This document shows, in pieces, positions 56,589 through 64,000 of a stretch of 64,000 nucleotides of DNA. The DNA lies in the NCBI GenBank assembly GCA_903900155.1, contig CAIUMD010000094.1, positions 1-64,000 on the forward strand, written 5' to 3'. The stretch's first letter is position 1, and each line of letters starts with the position of its first letter. Source of the DNA: an uncultured Caulobacterales bacterium (lineage in GTDB: Bacteria > Pseudomonadota > Alphaproteobacteria > Caulobacterales > Caulobacteraceae). The position numbers and the translations under genes are program-made. The notes under the pieces were generated by a model. The model saw nothing but the letters and a program-made list of their open reading frames with translations. It searched no databases and had not been told where the DNA came from.

Positions 56589-57764
56589 ATGATCGAAGCC
56601 CTGCTCAGCAAAATGATCAAGACCGGCGACTTCACGGCGCATCTGCCGGGAGGCCGGGTCATCAAGGCGGGGGACGGCGCGGGCCCGCCCGTCGCCATCC
56701 GGATCAACAGCCGGGGCCTGCGCCGTCTGGCCAATCCCAGCCTGGGCCTCGGCGAAGGCTATATGGAAGGCGACATCGTCTTCGAGCAGGGAACGATCGA
56801 CCAGCTGCTGACCATCGTCGGCGAGAGCGGCGGGCGCAAACCCAAGCGCGGCTCGGCCTTCACCCGGTTCCGCAAGGCGCTGAAGCGGCGGATCCAGCAG
56901 GTCAACGACCGCGTCGCCTCGCGCCGCAACGTCTCGCATCACTACGACCTGTCCAACGACCTCTATCGCCGGTTCCTCGACACCGACATGCAGTATTCCT
57001 GCGCCTATTTCGAGCGTCCGGACATGACGCTGGAGGAGGCCCAGGCCGCCAAGAAGGCCCTGATCGGCCGCAAGCTGCTCATTGAGCCGGGCATGAAGAC
57101 CCTGGACATCGGCTCGGGCTGGGGCGGGCTGTCCATGACCCTGGCCAAGGACTTCGGGGCCCAGATGACGGGGGTCACGCTGTCGACCGAGCAGTTGGCC
57201 CTGGCCAAGGAACGCGCGGCCAAGGCGGGCCTGGCCGACAGGACCGACTTCCGCCTGACCGACTATCGCGACCTGAATGAGAAATTCGACCGCATTGTCT
57301 CGGTCGGCATGCTGGAACATGTCGGCGCGCCCAACTTCCGGACCTATTTCGAGACCATCGCCAAGCTGCTGGACGAGAACGGCGTGGCTTTGGTCCACTC
57401 GATCGGCAAGATGCACGGGCCGGGCGCGACCAACGCCTTCACCCAGAAGTACATCTTCCCCGGCGGCTATATTCCCGGCCTATCGGAGATCGTCACGGCC
57501 ATCGAGCAGGCGGACCTGTGGATCACCGACATCGAGATCCTGCGCCTGCACTATGCCGAGACCTGCCGCATCTGGCGCGAGCGGTTCATGGCCGATCCGG
57601 ACATCCCGACGATGTTCGACGCCCGCTTCCGGCGGATGTGGGAGTTCTATCTGGCCGGGGCCGAACTGGGCTTCCGGCACGGCGGCCACATGGTCTTCCA
57701 GATCCAGCTGGCCAAGAAGCGGGACGCGGTTCCGCTGACGCGGGATTACCTCCTGCGCGATTGA
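56589..57764 (+). CDS. cfa: cyclopropane-fatty-acyl-phospholipid synthase family
   Basis: A 391-residue SAM-dependent enzyme that methylenates unsaturated acyl chains of membrane phospholipids. The N-terminal region has GLGEGYMEGDIVFEQG, the centre HHYDLSNDLYRRFLDTDMQYSCAYF, then TLDIGSGWGGLSMTLAKDFG (SAM) and ERFDRIVSVGMLEHVG-type motifs, with IFPGGYIPGLSEI near the end. Length is typical. A GNAT gene is divergent from it. Confidence 0.92.
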   Translation: MIEALLSKMIKTGDFTAHLPGGRVIKAGDGAGPPVAIRINSRGLRRLANPSLGLGEGYMEGDIVFEQGTIDQLLTIVGESGGRKPKRGSAFTRFRKALKRRIQQVNDRVASRRNVSHHYDLSNDLYRRFLDTDMQYSCAYFERPDMTLEEAQAAKKALIGRKLLIEPGMKTLDIGSGWGGLSMTLAKDFGAQMTGVTLSTEQLALAKERAAKAGLADRTDFRLTDYRDLNEKFDRIVSVGMLEHVGAPNFRTYFETIAKLLDENGVALVHSIGKMHGPGATNAFTQKYIFPGGYIPGLSEIVTAIEQADLWITDIEILRLHYAETCRIWRERFMADPDIPTMFDARFRRMWEFYLAGAELGFRHGGHMVFQIQLAKKRDAVPLTRDYLLRD

Positions 57765-57817
57765 CGGAGACGGCGGCGGCGTCCATAGGCGCCGCCTGAT
57801 CTTCTGAAGGAAGCGCC

Positions 57818-59206
57818 ATGCTGGCCGACCTCCTGCGCCGCAAGCCCGTCGCTCAAGTCGAGGGCGAGCATCCTCCCGAGACCCTGCACCGCTCGATCGG
57901 CCTGTTCCAGCTGACCATGCTGGGCGTGGGCGCGACGATCGGCACCGGCATCTTCGTGGCCCTGACCACGGCCGTGCCGGCGGCGGGGCCGGCGGTGATC
58001 GTCTCGTTCGTGCTGGCCGGGATCACGGCCGCCCTGACGGCGCTGTGCTATGCCGAACTGGCCTCGACCATCCCGGTGTCGGGCTCGTCGTACTCCTACG
58101 CCTACGCCACCCTGGGCGAGTTCGTCGCCTTCCTGGTCGGGGCGTGTCTCCTGCTGGAATACGCGGTCTCGGCCAGCGCCATCGCCGTGGGCTGGGGGCA
58201 GTATCTGAACGAAATGCTGGTCGACCTGGTCGGCTGGAAGATGCCCGACGCCATCGCGAAAGCCCCCGGCGCCGGCGGGATCGTCAACGTGCCGGCCGTG
58301 GTGCTGGTCGGCGCCTGCATGATCCTGCTGCTCCGGGGCGTGAAGGAGTCGGCGGCGATCAACGCCATCCTGGTGGTGCTGAAACTGCTGGTGCTGCTGT
58401 TCTTCGCCGTGGTGGCCTTCAGCGGCTTTCACGCCGGCAACCTGACGCCGTTCATGCCGATGGGCGTGGCGGGCGTGGGCGCGGCGGCCTCGTCGATCTT
58501 CTTCTCGTATATCGGCATCGACGCGGTCTCGACGGCCGGCGAGGAGGTCAAGGACCCGCGCCGCACCCTGCCGCTGGGCATCGTGCTCTCCCTGCTGATC
58601 GTCACGGCCATCTACATCCTGGTCGCCCTGGCCGCGGTCGGGGCCCAGCCCTGGACCGCCTTCAAGGGCCAGGAGGCGGGGCTGGCGGTGATCCTGCGCA
58701 ACCTGACGGGCCAGGCCTGGACCTCGCTGGTGCTGTGCGTCGGGGCGATCGTGTCGATCTTCTCGATCACCCTGGTGGTCATGTACGGCCAGACACGGAT
58801 TCTCTACGCCATGAGCCGCGACGGGCTTCTGCCCAAGGTGTTCCAGCGGCTGCACCCCAAGACCCGCAGCCCGGACCTCAACACCTATATCGTCGCGGCC
58901 TTCATCGCGGTCCTCGCCGCCTTCGTGCCGCTGGACGTGCTGGTCAACCTGACCAGCATGGGCACCCTGATCGCCTTCGCCATCGTCTCGCTGGGGGTGA
59001 TCATCCTGCGCCGCACGCAACCGGACCTGCCGAGGGGCTACAAGGTCCCGCTGTACCCCGTGCTGCCGGCGCTCAGCGTGGCCTTCTGCGGCTACCTGAT
59101 CATCGGCCTGCCGCTGGATACGTGGCTGCTGTTTGCGGTGTGGGTCGCCGGCGCCTGCGCGATCTATTTCGGGTATTCGCGCAGGCACTCGGCCCTGAAC
59201 GCCTAG
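57818..59206 (+). CDS. APC-family amino acid permease
   Basis: A 462-residue, 12-TM transporter. LFQLTMLGVGATIGTGIFVA opens TM1, the consensus FVLAGITAALTALCYAELAS follows and SYIGIDAVSTAGEEVKDPRRTLPLGI is TM6-loop, all of the APC cationic amino acid (YfnA-like) branch. It starts 54 bp after cfa. Substrate is not evident from sequence. Confidence 0.9.
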   Translation: MLADLLRRKPVAQVEGEHPPETLHRSIGLFQLTMLGVGATIGTGIFVALTTAVPAAGPAVIVSFVLAGITAALTALCYAELASTIPVSGSSYSYAYATLGEFVAFLVGACLLLEYAVSASAIAVGWGQYLNEMLVDLVGWKMPDAIAKAPGAGGIVNVPAVVLVGACMILLLRGVKESAAINAILVVLKLLVLLFFAVVAFSGFHAGNLTPFMPMGVAGVGAAASSIFFSYIGIDAVSTAGEEVKDPRRTLPLGIVLSLLIVTAIYILVALAAVGAQPWTAFKGQEAGLAVILRNLTGQAWTSLVLCVGAIVSIFSITLVVMYGQTRILYAMSRDGLLPKVFQRLHPKTRSPDLNTYIVAAFIAVLAAFVPLDVLVNLTSMGTLIAFAIVSLGVIILRRTQPDLPRGYKVPLYPVLPALSVAFCGYLIIGLPLDTWLLFAVWVAGACAIYFGYSRRHSALNA

Positions 59207-59209
59207 GCG

Positions 59210-61030
<1,821 letters not shown>

Positions 61031-61178
61031 GGGCCATGATCCCTTGTAGAACGCGCCGGCAGGATTATCCCTAGCCGCACGAGGATTTCGAAGCCGGCCT
61101 TTAGCACTCGCTCAAGACGGCTTCCCGTAAATCTGCATTTCGGTTCGTTTCGCGGCCCTAAAGAGACCAGACGAAGAC

Positions 61179-62525
61179 ATGAGCAAGCGCGCCTATTTCG
61201 GCACCGACGGCATCCGGGGCCAGGCCAACAAGCATCCGATGACGGCCGAGGTCGCCCTGCGCGTCGGCCTGGCCGCCGGCAAGCTGTTCCGCTCGCAGGA
61301 CGAGCGCCGCCACCTGGTGGTGATCGGCAAGGACACCCGCCTGTCGGGCTACATGATCGAGCCCGCCCTCGTCGCCGGCCTGACCAGCGTCGGCATGGAC
61401 GTGCGGCTGTTCGGCCCCCTGCCGACCCCGGCCGTGGCCATGATGACCCGCTCGATGCGCGCCGATCTCGGCATCATGATCTCGGCCTCGCACAACAATT
61501 TCGCCGACAACGGCATCAAGCTGTTCGGCCCCGACGGCTACAAGCTGTCGGACGAGCAGGAGCTGAAGATCGAGGCCCTGATGGACGAGGGCCTGCAGGA
61601 AGGCCTGGCCGCCCCCCGCGACCTGGGCCGCGTCAAGCGCATCGACGACGCCCAGGCCCGTTATGTCGAGATCGTCAAGGCGACCTTCCCGCGCCACCTG
61701 TCCCTGGCCGGCAAGCGCATCGTGCTCGATTGCGCCCACGGCGCGGCCTACAAGGTCGCTCCGACGGCCCTCTACGAGCTGGGGGCCGAGGTCATCGCCC
61801 TGGGCGTCACCCCGGACGGCACCAACATCAACGAGGAGTGCGGCTCGACCCATCCCGAGGCCATGGCCAAGATGGTCCGCGAGTACCGCGCCGACATCGG
61901 CATCGCCCTGGATGGCGACGCCGACCGCCTGGTGATCTGCGACGAGAAGGGCCTGGTGGTCGACGGCGACCAGATCATGGCCATCATCGCGGCCTCCTTC
62001 CACGCGGCCGGCGCGCTGAAGGGCGGCGGCGTCGTGGCCACGGTGATGTCGAACCTGGGCCTCGAGCGCTATCTGAACGGCCTGGGCCTCAAGCTCGAGC
62101 GCACCGCCGTCGGCGACCGCTACGTCATGCAGCGCATGCGCGAAGGCGGCTTCAATGTCGGCGGCGAGCAGTCCGGCCACCTGATCCTGTCGGACTTCTC
62201 GACCACCGGCGATGGTTTGATCGCCGCGCTGCAGGTGCTGGCGGTGATGATCGAAACGCAGCTGCCGATGAGCGCGCTGGGCCGCCAGTTCGAGCCGGTG
62301 CCGCAGCTCTTGGAAAACGTCCGCTTCGCCGGCGGCAAGCCGCTGGAGGCCAAGGCCGTCAAGGACGCCATCGCCGACGGCGAGAGCCAGCTGAACGGCT
62401 CGGGCCGCATCGTCGTGCGCGCCTCGGGCACCGAGCCCCTGATCCGCATCATGGCCGAGGGGGATGATCCGGCCCTGGTGACCAAAGTGGTGAAGTCGAT
62501 CGTCTCGGCGGTGAAGGCGGTTTAG
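61179..62525 (+). CDS. glmM: phosphoglucosamine mutase
   Basis: A 448-residue enzyme converting glucosamine-6-P to glucosamine-1-P, the step after Glm[12 protein letters not shown] starts it, the phospho-serine lies in [15 protein letters not shown] (before His105), the metal loop is [15 protein letters not shown], and the sugar-binding [10 protein letters not shown] and phosphate-binding [12 protein letters not shown] follow. Divergent from glmS. Confidence 0.97.
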   Translation: MSKRAYFGTDGIRGQANKHPMTAEVALRVGLAAGKLFRSQDERRHLVVIGKDTRLSGYMIEPALVAGLTSVGMDVRLFGPLPTPAVAMMTRSMRADLGIMISASHNNFADNGIKLFGPDGYKLSDEQELKIEALMDEGLQEGLAAPRDLGRVKRIDDAQARYVEIVKATFPRHLSLAGKRIVLDCAHGAAYKVAPTALYELGAEVIALGVTPDGTNINEECGSTHPEAMAKMVREYRADIGIALDGDADRLVICDEKGLVVDGDQIMAIIAASFHAAGALKGGGVVATVMSNLGLERYLNGLGLKLERTAVGDRYVMQRMREGGFNVGGEQSGHLILSDFSTTGDGLIAALQVLAVMIETQLPMSALGRQFEPVPQLLENVRFAGGKPLEAKAVKDAIADGESQLNGSGRIVVRASGTEPLIRIMAEGDDPALVTKVVKSIVSAVKAV

Positions 62526-62529
62526 GTTT

Positions 62530-62654
62530 CCTTCTCCCCTTGCGGGAGAAGGTGGCGGCGAAGCCGACGGATGAGGGGTCGATAGTCCGATCCGCCGCGC
62601 AACCCCTCACCCGACCCGCTGCGCGGGCCACCCTCTCCCGCAAGGGGAGAGGGA
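62530..62654. repeat. paired CTCCCC palindromic repeat, copy B
   Basis: Outer arms CTTCTCCCCTTGCGGGAGAA and CCTCTCCCGCAAGGGGAGAG with inner GATGAGGGGTC / AACCCCTCACC. Between glmM and the rhaT leader. Similar in layout to 53880-54005 but the core sequence differs. Confidence 0.85.
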
Positions 62655-62681
62655 ATATGGACTAGCCGCTCCCCGCAAAAA

Positions 62682-62732
62682 CCTCCATCATGTAGAAAAG
62701 CATCCCATATTTCGGGATTCATATGATGGAGG
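62682..62732 (+). promoter_or_regulatory. inverted repeat that can sequester a Shine-Dalgarno
   Basis: CCTCCATCAT (62682-62691) is the exact complement of ATGATGGAGG (62723-62732), 31 bases apart, and the right arm contains the GGAGG used by the leader ORF at 62738. Folding as RNA would hide this site. The loop has a second small palindrome (CCC..GGG). As DNA it could equally be an operator. Confidence 0.5.
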
Positions 62733-62737
62733 AAGAC

Positions 62738-62791
62738 ATGCAGCGTATCGAACCGCGCCGCCACCTGGCGCACCAAGAGGCGCGCGCATGA
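62738..62791 (+). CDS. 17-residue leader ORF overlapping rhaT start
   Basis: ATG 62738, six bases after a strong GGAGG, opens MQRIEPRRHLAHQEARA and stops at TGA 62789-62791, overlapping the rhaT ATG (ATGA). In-frame ATGs at 62723 and 62726 lie within the sequestering arm. The peptide is Arg/His-rich and has no known homologue that I recall. Its layout suggests translational coupling to rhaT. Confidence 0.5.
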   Translation: MQRIEPRRHLAHQEARA

Positions 62792-63870
62792 ACCCGCTGC
62801 TTGGCGTCGTCTTCCACTGGCTGGGCGGTCTGGCCTCGGCCAGCTTCTATGTTCCCTATCGCGGCGTGAAGCGCTGGTCGTGGGAAATCTACTGGCTGAC
62901 CGGGGGGATCTTCTCCTGGCTGCTGGCCCCGTGGCTGTTCGCCTCGCTGCAGACCCCCAACCTGATGGGCGTGATGAGCCAGGCGCCCCGCGACGTCGTG
63001 GGCCTGTGCGTGCTGTTTGGCGTGCTATGGGGCTTTGGCGGCCTGACCTACGGCCTGACCATGCGGTATCTGGGCCTGTCGCTGGGCATGGCCGTGGTGC
63101 TGGGCCTGTGCACCGTGTTCGGCACCCTGATCCCGCCGCTGGTGCGCGGGACCTTCGCCGCCACCCTGCTGGGCTCGACCTCGGGCAAGATCATCCTGCT
63201 GGGCCTCTTGATGACCCTGGCCGGCATCATCGTGGTGGCCATGGCCGGCGCCAAGAAGGACGCCGACCTGTCGCCCGACCAGAAGGCCGCCGCCGTCGCC
63301 GAGTTCGACTTCAAGAAGGGCGTCACGGTCGCGATCTTCTCCGGCATCATGTCGGCCTGCTTCGCCTTCGGCCTGGCCGCCGGTGAGCCGGTCAAGGCCC
63401 TGGCCGCCGCGGCGGGCGCGGGTCCGCTTTGGACCGGCCTGCCGACCCTGTGCCTGGTGATGTTCGGCGGCCTGATCACCAACGGCGTCTGGTGCGCCGG
63501 CCTGATCATCCGCAACAAGTCTGCCGGCCAATGGCTCGGCAAAGGGGGGCTGGACAAGACGGTTGAAGCCGACGCGGGCGAGTCCAAAGCCCCGCTGCTG
63601 ACCAACTACCTGCTGTGCGCCCTGGCCGGCACGGCCTGGTACTTCCAGTTCTTCTTCTACACGATGGGCGAGAGCCAGATGGGCAAGTTCGGCTTCTCCA
63701 GCTGGACCCTGCACATGGCCAGCATCATCATCTTCGGCGCCCTGTGGGGCTTTGCCTTCAAGGAATGGAAGGACGCCCGCCCCGCCGTGCGCAACATGGT
63801 CTGGGCCGGCGTGGCCCTGCTGGTCGGCGCGACCATCGTCATCGGCTACGGGAACATGATCGGGGGCTGA
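62788..63870 (+). CDS. rhaT: L-rhamnose/H+ symporter RhaT-like
   Basis: A 360-residue protein with ten hydrophobic segments. The N-terminus MNPLLGVVFHWLGGLASASFYVPY and FGVLWGFGGLTYGLTMRYLGLSLGMAV are RhaT signatures; ACFAFGLAAGEPV and the C-terminal YFQFFFYTMGESQMG also match. It should import L-rhamnose or a related deoxy-sugar. No rhamnose catabolic gene is adjacent here. Its start overlaps a 17-residue leader ORF. Confidence 0.88.
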   Translation: MNPLLGVVFHWLGGLASASFYVPYRGVKRWSWEIYWLTGGIFSWLLAPWLFASLQTPNLMGVMSQAPRDVVGLCVLFGVLWGFGGLTYGLTMRYLGLSLGMAVVLGLCTVFGTLIPPLVRGTFAATLLGSTSGKIILLGLLMTLAGIIVVAMAGAKKDADLSPDQKAAAVAEFDFKKGVTVAIFSGIMSACFAFGLAAGEPVKALAAAAGAGPLWTGLPTLCLVMFGGLITNGVWCAGLIIRNKSAGQWLGKGGLDKTVEADAGESKAPLLTNYLLCALAGTAWYFQFFFYTMGESQMGKFGFSSWTLHMASIIIFGALWGFAFKEWKDARPAVRNMVWAGVALLVGATIVIGYGNMIGG

Positions 63871-63886
63871 GGGCGCGAACCGAAAA

Positions 63887-63965
63887 TTCGACAAGCTCAG
63901 GATGAGGTTTTCGACTGCACGGCTTCAAAAGTAGTCCTCACCCTGAGCCTGTCGAAGGGCGAGGA
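63887..63965. repeat. paired-arm repeat, copy 6
   Basis: Arms 63887-63907 (TTCGACAAGCTCAGGATGAGG) and 63937-63965 (CTCACCCTGAGCCTGTCGAA...) pair imperfectly. It lies between rhaT and a converging minus-strand frame at the window edge. Confidence 0.88.
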
Positions 63966-63981
63966 CGGCCCCGCTGAGCCC

Positions 63982-64000
63982 CTACACCCCCACCTTCGGC
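63982..64000 (-). CDS. possible C-terminal end of a gene continuing past the window
   Basis: Minus-strand codons PKVGV then TAG are open to the window edge. Only six codons are visible, and I infer a gene chiefly because a repeat of this family tends to sit right behind a stop codon, as here. Confidence 0.25.

Noticed and set aside
61031-61178. glmS ribozyme or riboswitch
   Set aside because: The 148-bp gap is too short and shows no recognisable glmS ribozyme core; such ribozymes belong to Gram-positive bacteria.

Overview
The window is a GC-rich (roughly two-thirds G+C) alphaproteobacterial chromosome segment. Gene content and order point to Caulobacter. I see the recF-gyrB pair, dnaN, an hrcA-grpE operon divergent from rph, a hybrid kinase matching ShkA (including the Asp-Asp-Arg linker), an AmpG-type permease next to it, a lipoprotein of the CC0125/CC1285 type, a PssY-type sugar transferase, and several palindromic intergenic repeat families. 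The genus is an inference from gene recognition; I could not run a search. Most of the window is ordinary core chromosome. I found no insertion sequence, prophage, CRISPR array or obvious defence island.

Layout: 0.4-3.8 kb holds a thioesterase, a zinc-finger protein, an ABC ATPase, a purine/xanthine-type permease and tRNA-Arg(CCG). 4.3-14.3 kb is an exopolysaccharide assembly and export locus: Wza-like export protein, PPP-type phosphatase, LapG-like cysteine peptidase, PssY-like priming transferase, Wzy/WaaL-like protein, Wzc-like co-polymerase/tyrosine kinase, outer-membrane beta-barrel and an Ala-rich secreted protein. No flippase or further glycosyltransferase is present, so the sugar-building genes must lie elsewhere. 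14.7-26.4 kb is chemoreceptor-like protein, gyrB, recF, VOC protein, ArsR regulator, S9 peptidase, dnaN, grpE, hrcA and rph.

26.4-36.9 kb carries a degenerate PDZ protease homologue, a membrane retropepsin, an HTH/DUF2975 pair, rdgB-hemW, rsmI-yraN-sirB1-like, an atypical lipoprotein gene, gshB and comM. 37-49 kb has shkA, ampG, a trypsin-like protease, a DUF350 protein, rlmN, an SDR, an MFS exporter, an Rrf2 regulator, kup and a small membrane protein. 49.7-64 kb has argG, small membrane and secreted proteins, a LysE-family exporter, an SDR, DUF1232, NTF2-like and GNAT proteins, a cyclopropane synthase, an APC permease, divergent glmS/glmM (both in UDP-GlcNAc supply) and rhaT.

The less ordinary material sits between genes: decayed gene remnants (a GST with its middle missing, a flavodoxin-type reductase tail fused in frame ahead of an SDR, an ArsR-like C-terminus, a membrane protein that looks frameshifted by one base), a ~104-bp double-hairpin repeat present twice in opposite orientation 52.7 kb apart, six paired-hairpin copies of another repeat, and a short leader ORF before rhaT whose Shine-Dalgarno can pair with an upstream 10-nt complement.
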